Assembly (NCBI RefSeq): GCF_030064675.1
Contig: NZ_CP116413.1
Location: 901,001-965,000 of the forward strand
Origin: Crossiella sp. CA-258035
Lineage (GTDB): Bacteria > Actinomycetota > Actinomycetes > Mycobacteriales > Pseudonocardiaceae
DNA length: 64,000 nt
Direction: 5' to 3'
Shown: positions 40,837-49,694 of the stretch, in pieces
Numbering within the stretch: position 1 is the stretch's first letter
Layout of the letters: every line of letters starts with the position of its first letter
Notes under the pieces: generated by a model
Seen by the model: the letters and a program-made list of their open reading frames with translations, nothing else
Told to the model about the DNA's origin: nothing
Database searches by the model: none
Program-made: the position numbers and the translations under genes

Positions 40837-43110
40837 TCAGCACTCCGGCAGCAGCCAGGACAGCCACGGCGGCAGCGTGGGCTTGCACGTCGGCGGTGGC
40901 GGTGGTGCGGAGGTCGTGGTGCGGGCCGGAGTGGTCGGCTTGGGCGGCTCGACCGGTTTGGTCGACGGGGGTGCGGCCGGTGGGGGCTGGGTGGTCGGGC
41001 GGTCCGAGTGGCTCGGCTCGCGGCCGCCGGTGGTCTGGGCGGGCTTGCGGCTGGTGGTGGTCGGCTTGGCCGGGGTCGTGGTGGTGGTCGGCGGCGGCGT
41101 GGTGGTGGTCGTGGTGGCCGGTGGCGTGCTGGGGTCCTGCGGGCGGTCCGGGTCGATCGGGTGGCCGCCGGGGTGGTCGCGGATGTGGATCGGCACCGTG
41201 ATCGCGGCCTTGGCCTCGCCGAGGGTGCCGCTGACCTGGGCCTGGTCCTTGATCACGCCGAGGGAGGTCAGCCAGGTGCGGAACACCACCCGCTGACCCG
41301 GCTTGAGCCTGCCGGTGCAGGTCACCACGTTGCCCCTGCCCTGGCAGTGCTTGGTCCAGGCGAAGGCCACGGTGCGCTCCGGCAGCGCGATGGTCACCGT
41401 CAGCGGAGCCTCCCTGGTGCCCCGGTTGGTCGCGGTGACGTCCATCCGGATCGGCCACCACCAGCCGTGGTGCCAGGTCTCCGCGCGCAGCTCCAGCTCG
41501 TCGTTCTGCTTGACCTGCACGGTCACCTCGGACAGCGACAGGTTGATGCTGGTGCCCGAGTTCACGCTGCCGGTGATCCGCCCCGGCTGCACGTCCGGCC
41601 CCGCGGTGAGCCGGAACCCGAAGGTCACCGACTCGCCCGGCTCCAGGCCCCGCCCGGTCACGCAGGAGATCCGGCCGGGACCGCTCTGGCAGCTGATCCC
41701 GATCGCCTGCGCCGCCTGGGCCAGCACCCCGCTGCGGGCGAACCGCTGACCGGCGCCGGGCACTTCGGCCAGCACCCCGGGCGGCAGGTTCAGCGCCGCG
41801 GTGACCGGCTCGGACACCCCGTTGCCGCTGTTGCGCACGGTCACCGGCAGGTCGACCGACGGGCCACCGGGGGTGAGCTGGACCGGCTCGCTGGGCGCGG
41901 AGGCGGACAGCGTCGGGGTCGGCGCGGGCGGCGGGGGCGGCGCTGGAGGCGGCGTCGGGGGTGGGGTCGTGGTCGTCGGCGGGGGAGGGGTCGGCTGGCT
42001 GCTCGGGGGCGGCGGCTTCGGTGACGGGGGCGGTGGCTGGGAGGGCGTGGGCTGCGGCGGTGGCGGCGGTGGCGGCGGTGGGGGCTGGGTGGGCGCGACC
42101 GTCGTGGTGACCGGCGGGGGCGCGGCGACCGACGGGCTCTGCGGGGACTCGGCCGCGCTCAGCGCCACCGCGACCGCGGCGACCACGGCCGCCGCCGAGG
42201 CCCCGGTGGCCACGAACTGCCTCGGCACCGAGCTGGCCGCACCGGCCGCGCCACCGGCGCCACCGGCGGCGGCTCCCGCGGTGACCGCCAGCGCGGTCGC
42301 GCCCGCCGCCTTGGCCGCGGTGGCCGAGAGCGCCAGGTAGGCGGTGACCGCGCCGCCGAGCACCAGCGGGGCGACGAAGACCCGCATGGCCCCGTTCACG
42401 TCGTGCAGCTCCGCGGCCAGCGCCCGGCAGCTCACGCAGGTGTCCAGGTGCGCCTCGACCTGCGCGGTCTCCCGCTTGGACAGCCCGTCGCGGGTCCACG
42501 CGCCGAGCCGGTCCACGGTGGCCCGGCACTGCTCCTCGGCCACCGAGTCCAGGTGCACCTGGAGGTAGGCCTGGCGCAGGCCCTCGCGCGCCCGGTAGGC
42601 CAGCGCGGAGACGCCGTTGGCGGTCAGGCCCAGGATCGGCGCGATCTCCGCCGGGGACTGCTGCTCGACCTCGGTGTGCCACAGCACGGCCTGCCAGCGT
42701 TCCGGCAGCCGGGCGAAGGCCTTGGCCGCCAAGGTCTTCTCCAGCCCGGCGACCGCGGTGTCGGTGAACGGCACCCCGGCGTCGAAGGCGGCCACGTCGT
42801 CGGAGACCTGGACCTTCTTCTCCCGGCGGGACCGGTCGTAGGCGTTGTGCCGCAACGCGGTCAGCAGGTAGGCGCGGAAGGCCGCGTCCGGGCCCTTGCC
42901 CGCCCGCAGCGTGTCCAGGACCTTGGCGAAGGCGTCCGAGACCAGGTCATCGGCCTCGGCGGGCGAGCGCGACATCTGGCGGGCCAGGTTGTAGGCGGCG
43001 GCCACGTGCCGCTCGTACAACAGGGCGTAGGCGTCCATCGACCCCGAGCGCACCGAGTCGATGAGCTCGGCGTCACTGGGACCCTGTACCTCGTCCTGAA
43101 CCGTTGCCAC
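40837..43110 (-). CDS. Sigma-70 factor fused to zinc finger, membrane segments and extracellular beta domain
   Basis: The 757-residue protein contains, in order: ECF-type sigma region 2 (about 15-95, EADDLVSDAFAKVLDTL), region 4 (about 125-180), an anti-sigma-type zinc finger with H221, C225 and C228 (AHLDTCVSCRA), two membrane segments (about 243-262 and 300-319), a long Pro-rich stretch (330-430), a beta-rich region (about 430-640) resembling DUF11/CARDB-type repeats, and a Thr/Pro-rich tail ending in Cys. So sigma, its likely inhibitor and an outside sensor are on one chain. The start is the ATG at 43110; an ECF-like promoter (43149-43176) precedes it. It is divergent from the degenerate GGDEF gene at 43260. 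Confidence 0.82.
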   Translation of the reverse strand: MATVQDEVQGPSDAELIDSVRSGSMDAYALLYERHVAAAYNLARQMSRSPAEADDLVSDAFAKVLDTLRAGKGPDAAFRAYLLTALRHNAYDRSRREKKVQVSDDVAAFDAGVPFTDTAVAGLEKTLAAKAFARLPERWQAVLWHTEVEQQSPAEIAPILGLTANGVSALAYRAREGLRQAYLQVHLDSVAEEQCRATVDRLGAWTRDGLSKRETAQVEAHLDTCVSCRALAAELHDVNGAMRVFVAPLVLGGAVTAYLALSATAAKAAGATALAVTAGAAAGGAGGAAGAASSVPRQFVATGASAAAVVAAVAVALSAAESPQSPSVAAPPPVTTTVAPTQPPPPPPPPPPQPTPSQPPPPSPKPPPPSSQPTPPPPTTTTPPPTPPPAPPPPPAPTPTLSASAPSEPVQLTPGGPSVDLPVTVRNSGNGVSEPVTAALNLPPGVLAEVPGAGQRFARSGVLAQAAQAIGISCQSGPGRISCVTGRGLEPGESVTFGFRLTAGPDVQPGRITGSVNSGTSINLSLSEVTVQVKQNDELELRAETWHHGWWWPIRMDVTATNRGTREAPLTVTIALPERTVAFAWTKHCQGRGNVVTCTGRLKPGQRVVFRTWLTSLGVIKDQAQVSGTLGEAKAAITVPIHIRDHPGGHPIDPDRPQDPSTPPATTTTTTPPPTTTTTPAKPTTTSRKPAQTTGGREPSHSDRPTTQPPPAAPPSTKPVEPPKPTTPARTTTSAPPPPPTCKPTLPPWLSWLLPEC

Positions 43111-43148
43111 GCCTGCTCCATGTCGCTCACCTGGTGTGCTTGCTCAGT

Positions 43149-43176
43149 GTGACGGAACGCTTTGTGCTTCGTCACC
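43149..43176 (-). promoter_or_regulatory. ECF-type promoter candidate for the sigma fusion gene
   Basis: Reading the minus strand, GGTGAC (43176-43171) and CGTCAC (43154-43149) are separated by 16 bases, 39 bases before the gene start at 43110. A CGTC-type -10 box and this spacing are normal for ECF sigma promoters, and would fit self-activation. Two more GTGACG copies on the same strand (43190-43185 and 43212-43207) could be additional binding sites. Confidence 0.45.
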
Positions 43177-43259
43177 TCGAACGGCGTCACGAACTGGTGG
43201 CTGGCGCGTCACCGCATCGGAGCAAGAACAGGGCCTTTCGAGAAGGAGACCGATCGAGC

Positions 43260-44087
43260 GTGAGTGTGCGTGAGGTGGCGCCCCGGCCCAGCCGCGGTGG
43301 CAGCGACGCGGACCTGCGTGCACTGCGCTCGCGGTGGCGGACCGCGAGCCTGGCCGCCGGCTGGCCCTTCCCCGCTGACTGGACGCTGCCCGAGGTGGAC
43401 GCGGTCTGCCGGGCCGTGGTCGAGCACGGTGACGTGGCATCCGCCCTGATCAGACTGGGTCACCGCCGGGCAGAGGCGGGCGCCAGCCTGGCCGAGACCC
43501 TGCAGGACCTGGCCGCCCTGCACGCGGTGCTGGAGAGCCCGGCCGGCCGGGACGGCATCGTCTCCGCCGACCCGGACGCGGTGCCGGCCCGGTTGTTGCG
43601 GGTGGTCGCGCTCGGCTGGGCCGAGGAGATGGCCGGCCGGGTCACCACGGCCGAGGCCACCGACGGCCTCACCGGCCTGGCCACCCCCTCCTACCTGCGC
43701 ACACGCCTTCGCGAGGTCTACCACGAGGCGACCGCGGCTGGGCAGCGGACCGAGGAGCGGCACGTGCTGGCCATGGTCGCGGTGGACCTGAGCCAGGCCA
43801 CCGGCTGGTCCCGGGTGGTGGCCATGGTGCTGGTCGCCGACGTGTTACGCCTGGTGTTCAACCGGGGCGAGACCCTGGCTGTTGTGGGTCCCTCAGTCGG
43901 CGCAGTGCTCACTCCACGTGATCAAAGATTACCTTTGAGACTGGCCACCGCCCGCTGGTTGGTGGAGCAACGGTTGGCCGCCGACCCCGACCTGGAGGGC
44001 ACGGTGTCGCTGCGGGTGTGGCTGGAAGGGCTGCCGGCCACCCATCAGGCCGCCTGCGACCTCGTCAACCACCTCGGTCGCGGCTGA
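43260..44087 (+). CDS. Degenerate GGDEF-domain protein
   Basis: The GTG at 43260 with AAGGAGA ten bases upstream gives 275 residues. The N-terminal half (about 15-130) is helical and not recognised. The C-terminal half begins ATDGLTGLATPSYLRTRLREV (about 145-165), which is the start of a GGDEF domain, followed by VAVDLSQATGWSRVVAMVLVADVLRLVF. The catalytic GGDEF loop is missing; GETLAVVGPSVGAVL stands in its place. So it should not make cyclic di-GMP but may bind it or act as a sensor. It is divergent from the membrane-anchored sigma gene. Confidence 0.65.
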   Translation: MSVREVAPRPSRGGSDADLRALRSRWRTASLAAGWPFPADWTLPEVDAVCRAVVEHGDVASALIRLGHRRAEAGASLAETLQDLAALHAVLESPAGRDGIVSADPDAVPARLLRVVALGWAEEMAGRVTTAEATDGLTGLATPSYLRTRLREVYHEATAAGQRTEERHVLAMVAVDLSQATGWSRVVAMVLVADVLRLVFNRGETLAVVGPSVGAVLTPRDQRLPLRLATARWLVEQRLAADPDLEGTVSLRVWLEGLPATHQAACDLVNHLGRG

Positions 44088-44102
44088 CCTGCCCCGCTGC
44101 AC

Positions 44103-44117
44103 TAGGCTGACCTGCCC
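44103..44117 (+). promoter_or_regulatory. -10 box close to the purK start
   Basis: TAGGCT (44103-44108) lies nine bases before the GTG start of purK (44118), and there is no Shine-Dalgarno sequence. A leaderless transcript, or one with a leader of one to three bases, is likely. It is the same arrangement as at birA and the regulator at 36830. Confidence 0.4.
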
Positions 44118-45311
44118 GTGGACCCCCGAACCGGCACCCCAGTAGTTGGCATGGTCGGCGGCGGACAGCTCGCGCGGATGACCCACCAGGCGGCGATCGC
44201 CCTCGGTCAGTCGTTGCGGGTGCTCGCCGTCTCCGAAGCCGATCCCGCCGCCCTCGTCGCGCGGGACGTGCAGATCGGCACGCACACCGATCTTGAAGCC
44301 CTGCGCCGCTTCGCCAAGGGCTGCGAGGTGCTGACCTTCGACCACGAGCACGTGCCTGCCGAGCACCTGCACGCGCTGGTCGCCGAGGACGTCACCGTGC
44401 ACCCCGGCCCGGACGCGCTGATCTACGCCCAGGACAAGCTCAGGATGCGGCTCAAGCTGCGCGAGCTGGACCTCCCGGTGCCGCCGTTCACCGAGGTCTT
44501 CGAGGTCGCTGACGTGCTGCGCTTCGGCGCCGAGCACGGCTGGCCGTGCGTGCTCAAGGCCATCCGCGGCGGCTACGACGGGCGCGGGGTGTGGATGCTC
44601 AACACCCCGCAGAGCGCCGAGCGGGTGGTCACCGAGCTGCTGGCCGCGCGCACCCCGCTGATGGTCGAGCAGTGCGTGCCGATGCGCCGCGAGCTGGCCG
44701 CGCTGATCGCCCGCTCGCCGTTCGGGCAGGGCGCGGCCTGGCCGGTGGTGCAGACCGTGCAGTCCGAGGGCATCTGCGTCGAGGTGCTCGCCCCCGCCCC
44801 CGACCTGGCGCCGGAGCTGGCCCAGCGGATCCAGGAGCTGGCGCTGCGGATCGCCGCCGAGCTGGGCGTGGTCGGCGTGCTCGCGGTGGAGCTGTTCGAG
44901 ACCGCGGACGGTGTGCTGGTCAACGAGCTGGCCATGCGCCCGCACAACTCCGGCCACTGGACCATGGACGGGGCAGGCACCTCCCAGTTCGAGCAGCACG
45001 TGCGCGCGGTGCTGGACTACCCGCTGGGCCTGACCGACCTGAAGGCCCCCGCGGTGGTGATGGCCAACGTGCTGGGCGCGCCCGCCCCGCCGTCGATGGG
45101 CGTCGACGAGCGGATCCACCACCTGTTCGCCCGGTTCCCGGAGGCGCGGGTGCACCTGTACGGCAAGGCGGAGCGACCCGGCCGCAAGGTCGGGCACGTG
45201 AACGTGCTCGGCCAGGACATGGCCGAGACGCGCAGGCGGGCCACCCTGGCCGCGCACTGGCTCTCGCACGCCGAGTGGACCGACGGATACGACGTGCACG
45301 GAGGGAACTGA
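44118..45311 (+). CDS. purK: N5-carboxyaminoimidazole ribonucleotide synthase
   Basis: The 397-residue protein is an ATP-grasp ligase. It begins with [22 protein letters not shown], the PurK signature, and later shows [25 protein letters not shown] (ATP-binding), [14 protein letters not shown] and a late [25 protein letters not shown] with the metal-binding Glu and Asn. The enzyme makes N5-CAIR from AIR, ATP and bicarbonate in purine synthesis. purE follows after one base. The pair has conserved neighbours (GtrA and acyl-CoA dehydrogenase) in mycobacteria. Confidence 0.94.
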   Translation: MDPRTGTPVVGMVGGGQLARMTHQAAIALGQSLRVLAVSEADPAALVARDVQIGTHTDLEALRRFAKGCEVLTFDHEHVPAEHLHALVAEDVTVHPGPDALIYAQDKLRMRLKLRELDLPVPPFTEVFEVADVLRFGAEHGWPCVLKAIRGGYDGRGVWMLNTPQSAERVVTELLAARTPLMVEQCVPMRRELAALIARSPFGQGAAWPVVQTVQSEGICVEVLAPAPDLAPELAQRIQELALRIAAELGVVGVLAVELFETADGVLVNELAMRPHNSGHWTMDGAGTSQFEQHVRAVLDYPLGLTDLKAPAVVMANVLGAPAPPSMGVDERIHHLFARFPEARVHLYGKAERPGRKVGHVNVLGQDMAETRRRATLAAHWLSHAEWTDGYDVHGGN

Positions 45312-45312
45312 C

Positions 45313-45813
<501 letters not shown>

Positions 45814-45817
45814 CCTC

Positions 45818-46657
45818 TCAGGGCTGGTACGTGGCGAACTCCGTCAGCAGGGCCTCCTGCTGGCGGAGCGCCGCCGAGGCCGCGTCCCCGCGTTCCACCG
45901 CGACCGCCGTAGCCAACGCCTGCACCAGGCTGGTCAGCGCGGTCACCGAGCGCAGCAGGCCGGCGCCTGCCATGTCGGCCAGGAACACCGCGTCGGCCAG
46001 CCCCGCCAGCGGTGAGGCGGCGGTGTCGGTGAAGGCCACCGTGGTCGCGCCGACCTCCTTGGCGTGCCGGACCGCGCGGACGGTGTCGGCGGCGTAGCGG
46101 TGCAGCGAGACCGCGATGAAGACGTCCTGCCGGTCCAGCCGCCGCAGCTTGTCGGTGAGCGTGCCGGGGCCGGGGGTGATCAGCGTGACGTCCTCGCACA
46201 CCAGGTCCAGCTGGTAGCCGAGCAGGTAGGCCACCGCATGTGACTTGCGCAGCCCCATCACGTGCACCCGCCGCCCCCGCGCGATCGAGCCGACCGCCAG
46301 CCGCCAGGCCGCCGGATCGACCTGGGCGAAGGTGCGCGCCAGGTTCTGCCGGTCCAGCTCGGCGGCCCGCGCCAGCACGCTGTCCCCGCGCAGCGCGCCG
46401 AACCGCCGGACCAGCTGCGCCTGCCCGGCCAGGTGTGCCCGGCACAGCTTGACCAGCGCCGGATAGCCGGAAAGCCCGCACCGCTGCGCGAACCGCACCA
46501 CGGTCCCCTCGGTGGTGCCCACCGCCTTGGCCAGCTCGGCCGCGGTCTGGAACGCCACGCCCTCCGGATCGGTGAGCACCCGCTCGGCCAGCGCGCGCTG
46601 CGCGGGGCTCAACTCGGCGGCACGCAACAGCTCGGTCAGTTCAGCGAAGGTCTCCAT
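45818..46657 (-). CDS. MurR/RpiR-family regulator
   Basis: The 279-residue protein has an N-terminal helix-turn-helix of the RpiR type (about 15-85, with FQTAAELAKAVGTTEGTVVRFAQRCGLSGYPAL) and a sugar isomerase (SIS) domain (about 125-255, with VHVMGLRKSHAVAYLL and FIAVSLHRY). RpiR regulators bind phosphosugars and control carbohydrate or cell wall recycling genes. It overlaps the aminotransferase gene by 17 bases and follows it in an operon. A palindrome upstream of the aminotransferase (47925-47940) may be its site. Confidence 0.87.
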   Translation of the reverse strand: METFAELTELLRAAELSPAQRALAERVLTDPEGVAFQTAAELAKAVGTTEGTVVRFAQRCGLSGYPALVKLCRAHLAGQAQLVRRFGALRGDSVLARAAELDRQNLARTFAQVDPAAWRLAVGSIARGRRVHVMGLRKSHAVAYLLGYQLDLVCEDVTLITPGPGTLTDKLRRLDRQDVFIAVSLHRYAADTVRAVRHAKEVGATTVAFTDTAASPLAGLADAVFLADMAGAGLLRSVTALTSLVQALATAVAVERGDAASAALRQQEALLTEFATYQP

Positions 46658-47891
46658 GGCCCTTTCCGGTCAGCTCCGCGACGGCCGCGCCCAGCCGCGC
46701 CAGTGGTTCGGCGATCCAGGGCAGCGTCGCTGGATCGGTGCTGCGCAAGGCGGTCCAGCGCTGCTCGTCGGTGTCGCCGTAGAGCAGGCTGGTGGCCAGC
46801 CGGAACCGCAGCCCGCGCGGATCATCGCCGAAGGCCGATCCCGGCAGCACGCCGATCCGGTAGCGCTGCAACAGAAGTTCGGCCAGTTCGGTGGCTCCAC
46901 TGGCTCGGCTCCTGGCGGCAGCCAAATCCGGGTAGAGGTAGAAGCCCCCACCCGGCACCGGACAGCTCGCCCCCGCCGCGACCACCGCCTGGTGAGCCGC
47001 CCGCACCACCGCCCGGTGCAACCCCAGCCCCGCCGCGACAAAGGCGCGCACCGGTTCCGGCTCGCTCAGCACATAAGCCGCCGCCACCTGCACCGGCGTC
47101 GACGGATTGGACCAGATCTCACTGGCCACCCCGACCAGCCTCGCGGTCAGCTCCTGGCTCGGCGTCCGGCAGACCCCGAGCCGCCAGCCGCCGAGCGCGG
47201 TCGCCTTGCTGAGCCCCGTGGTCACCACGGTCCACTCGGGAATGATCTCCGCCGGACTGAGCACCGACCCCGGCTCGTGCGCCAGGTCCCGGTAGATCTC
47301 ATCGGAGATCACCATCAATCCGTGCTCGGCCGCGATCTCGCACACCGCCCGCACGGTGTCGTGCCCGGCCAGCGCCCCGGTCGGGTTGTCCGGCAGCGTC
47401 AGCACCAGCACGCCCGGCCGCAGCCCCCGTGCCCGCGCCGCCACCAGCGCCGGTCCCAGCAACGCCGGATCCGGCACACCGCCCGACCCTTCCGGCACCG
47501 GCACCCACACGACTTCCTTGCCCAGCAACGAAGCCTGCGCCGCGTAGCTCACCCAGCTCGGCCTCGGCAGCACCACGTCACCGGGCAGCACGGACAGCAG
47601 CGCGTGCAGCAACGGCTTGCTGCCCGGTCCAGCCACCACCTGTTCCGGCGTGGTGGGCAGGCCGCGCCGCTGGAAGTACCCGGCCGCGGCGGCGCGCAGT
47701 TCCGGGATGCCCGCGGTGGGGCCGTAGGAGTTGCGCCCGGCGGCCGCGGCGAGCGCGGCGGCGATCTCCGGCGCGACCGGCAGCCCGGCCTCGCCGAAGG
47801 CCAGGTGGGTCACCGGGACCCCGCCGGCGCGCAGGGCCTGGATGCGTTCGTTGGCGGCGAGCGTCGCGGACTGGGTCAGCATGACCGACAC
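46641..47891 (-). CDS. PLP-dependent class I/II aminotransferase
   Basis: The 416-residue protein has the fold-type I aminotransferase features: VTHLAFGEAGLPV, GRNSYGPTAGIPELRAAAAGYF, TLPDNPTGALAGHDTV, VISDEIYRDL and TTGLSKATALGGWRLGV, in which the Lys binds PLP. The late LYPDLAAARS and FRLATSLLYG, with the carboxylate-binding Arg, are also usual. The substrate is unknown; aspartate, alanine or aromatic amino acids are possible. An internal ATG at 47882 is an alternative start. The partner RpiR gene suggests a role linked to sugar or amino sugar metabolism, but this is inferred. Confidence 0.85.
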   Translation of the reverse strand: MSVMLTQSATLAANERIQALRAGGVPVTHLAFGEAGLPVAPEIAAALAAAAGRNSYGPTAGIPELRAAAAGYFQRRGLPTTPEQVVAGPGSKPLLHALLSVLPGDVVLPRPSWVSYAAQASLLGKEVVWVPVPEGSGGVPDPALLGPALVAARARGLRPGVLVLTLPDNPTGALAGHDTVRAVCEIAAEHGLMVISDEIYRDLAHEPGSVLSPAEIIPEWTVVTTGLSKATALGGWRLGVCRTPSQELTARLVGVASEIWSNPSTPVQVAAAYVLSEPEPVRAFVAAGLGLHRAVVRAAHQAVVAAGASCPVPGGGFYLYPDLAAARSRASGATELAELLLQRYRIGVLPGSAFGDDPRGLRFRLATSLLYGDTDEQRWTALRSTDPATLPWIAEPLARLGAAVAELTGKGHGDLR

Positions 47892-47924
47892 GCTACAAAG
47901 ACAACTGAGTGATCAGCGGATGCT

Positions 47925-47940
47925 GCAATTTTGCTTGCAA
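47925..47940. promoter_or_regulatory. Palindromic elements upstream of the aminotransferase/RpiR operon
   Basis: GCAATTTTGC (47925-47934, arms GCAA and TTGC) is directly followed by TTGCAA (47935-47940). They are 34 to 49 bases upstream of the aminotransferase start and 86 or more bases upstream of the divergent acyl-CoA dehydrogenase. The AT-rich symmetric sequence stands out in this GC-rich DNA and could bind the RpiR protein encoded in the same operon. Confidence 0.35.
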
Positions 47941-48025
47941 CCGAGTGTGCGAGGGCACAGGGCGCGGTGGGTGAACGGGGGTTAACATGCTCGACAGCGA
48001 CGCTGCTACTCGGAGGTAACTTACC

Positions 48026-49183
48026 GTGGACTCGAGCTTCGGCACCTACCAGCTGGCCGAGGAGCATGACGCGCTCCGCGAAGCGGTGCGGGCATTGGCG
48101 GACAAGGAGATCGCGCCGTACGCGGCCGAGGTGGACGAGAACGAGCGCTACCCGGTCGAGGCGCACGATGCCCTGGTGAAGGCCGGTTTCGCCGCCGTGC
48201 ATGTGCCGGAGGCCTACCAGGGCCAGGGCGCGGACTCGGTCGCCACCTGCATCGTGATCGAAGAGGTGGCCCGCGCCTGCGCCTCCTCCTCGCTGATCCC
48301 CGCGGTGAACAAGCTCGGCACCATGCCGATCCTGCTCTCCGCCTCCGAGGAGCTCAAGCAGCAGGTCATGCCCAGCATCGCCTCCGGTGAGGCGGGCGCC
48401 AGCTACGCGCTGAGCGAGCGGGAAGCGGGCTCGGACGCCGCGTCCATGCGCACCCGCGCCCGCCTGGAGGGCGACAGCTGGGTGCTCAACGGCACCAAGT
48501 GCTGGATCACCAACGCGGCCAAGTCCACCTGGTTCACCGTGATGGCGGTGACCGACCCGGACAAGGGCGCCAACGGCATCTCCGCCTTCGTGGTGCACAA
48601 GGACGACCCCGGTTTCGAGGTCGGCCCGAAGGAGCGCAAGCTCGGCATCAAGGGCTCGCCCACCAACGAGATCTACTTCACCGACTGCGTCATCCCCGCG
48701 GACCGGATCATCGGCGAGCCCGGCACCGGCTTCAAGACCGCCCTGCGCACCCTGGACCACACCCGCCCCACCATCGGCGCCCAGGCCGTCGGCATCGCCC
48801 AGGGCGCGCTGGACGCGGCACTGGGATATGTCAAGGAGCGCAAGCAGTTCGGCAAGGCCATCAGCGACTTCCAGGGCGTGCAGTTCATGCTCGCCGACAT
48901 GGCGATGAAAGTCGAAGCGGCCCGCCACATGGTCTACGTCGCCGCCGCCCGCGCCGAACGCGGCGAACCCAACCTGGGCTTCATCTCCGCCGCCGCCAAG
49001 TGCTTCGCCAGCGACGTCGCCATGGAGGTCACCACCGACGCGGTGCAGCTCTTCGGCGGCGCGGGCTACACCAGGGACTTCCCGGTGGAGCGGATGATGC
49101 GCGACGCCAAGATCACCCAGATCTACGAGGGCACCAACCAGATCCAGCGGGTCGTCATGTCCCGGGCACTGCTCAAGGGCTGA
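48026..49183 (+). CDS. Acyl-CoA dehydrogenase (FadE25-like)
   Basis: The GTG at 48026 has CGGAGGTAA upstream and gives 385 residues. The sequence has the acyl-CoA dehydrogenase signatures YALSEREAGSDAASMRTRA, GTKCWITNAA, FFG-type substitution KERKLGIKGSPTNEIYF, and RMMRDAKITQIYEGTNQIQR with the FAD contact. Short-chain or branched-chain acyl-CoA is likely. The location downstream of purE corresponds to fadE25 (Rv3274c). The tail overlaps the convergent SMI1/KNR4 gene by 11 bases. It is probably part of branched-chain amino acid or fatty acid breakdown. Confidence 0.92.
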   Translation: MDSSFGTYQLAEEHDALREAVRALADKEIAPYAAEVDENERYPVEAHDALVKAGFAAVHVPEAYQGQGADSVATCIVIEEVARACASSSLIPAVNKLGTMPILLSASEELKQQVMPSIASGEAGASYALSEREAGSDAASMRTRARLEGDSWVLNGTKCWITNAAKSTWFTVMAVTDPDKGANGISAFVVHKDDPGFEVGPKERKLGIKGSPTNEIYFTDCVIPADRIIGEPGTGFKTALRTLDHTRPTIGAQAVGIAQGALDAALGYVKERKQFGKAISDFQGVQFMLADMAMKVEAARHMVYVAAARAERGEPNLGFISAAAKCFASDVAMEVTTDAVQLFGGAGYTRDFPVERMMRDAKITQIYEGTNQIQRVVMSRALLKG

Positions 49184-49694
49184 AGCGCGCGGCGAGTCCG
49201 GCCAGCCAGGTCAGGTACCAGTCGCGGAAGTCGGCCTCGGGCGCGATGCCCTGGTCGCAGCCGAGCAGGTCCTGCCAGACCTGGCCGCTCGCCGGGCCGG
49301 TGACCACCAGGCGGTGATAGTAGCCGCAGCCGCACTCGGCGATCTCCATCGTGCCGTCGAACCAGCGGGCTGGGTCGTCATCGGGGCCGGGTCGCCACTG
49401 CCTGGTGTGCGGGAAGGGTGTGGCCAGGTCGGCGTCGTGACTGTCGGCGGCGTCCAGGCGGTGCAGGCCGTAGCCGGGGCCCGCGCCGCCGTTGCCGACC
49501 TGGAGCAGGAAGTCGCGGTAGTCCGCGGGCAGGGCGATGCCGTGCCGGCGCTCGAAGGCGGTCACCTCGGCCGCGGACAGCACCCGGTTGAGCCGGTACC
49601 GGTGCTCCTCGCTGCCGAACTCGGCGAACTCCCGGTCGCGGGCTGCCACCGCGGCCAGCGTGGCGCGGATGGCCTCGGCGTCCCAGTCGCTCAT
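49173..49694 (-). CDS. SMI1/KNR4 family protein
   Basis: The ATG at 49694 gives 173 residues. Features: LNRVLSAAEVTAFERRHGIALPADYRDFLLQVGNGGAGPGYGLHRL (about 45-90), which is the core SMI1/KNR4 pattern with the LPxxYxxF and NGGxGPxYGL motifs, and a late YHRLVVTGPASGQVW. In bacteria this superfamily often comprises immunity proteins against polymorphic toxins, but it also includes housekeeping proteins. No toxin gene is next to it. The start overlaps the stop of the NarL-type regulator gene by four bases, so it is coupled to the two-component system. Confidence 0.78.
   Translation of the reverse strand: MSDWDAEAIRATLAAVAARDREFAEFGSEEHRYRLNRVLSAAEVTAFERRHGIALPADYRDFLLQVGNGGAGPGYGLHRLDAADSHDADLATPFPHTRQWRPGPDDDPARWFDGTMEIAECGCGYYHRLVVTGPASGQVWQDLLGCDQGIAPEADFRDWYLTWLAGLAARFSP

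Noticed and set aside
43104-43259. Longer start for the degenerate GGDEF protein
   Set aside because: The upstream extension runs through the likely promoter region of the sigma fusion gene and lacks a ribosome site, whereas the GTG at 43260 has AAGGAGA at proper distance.
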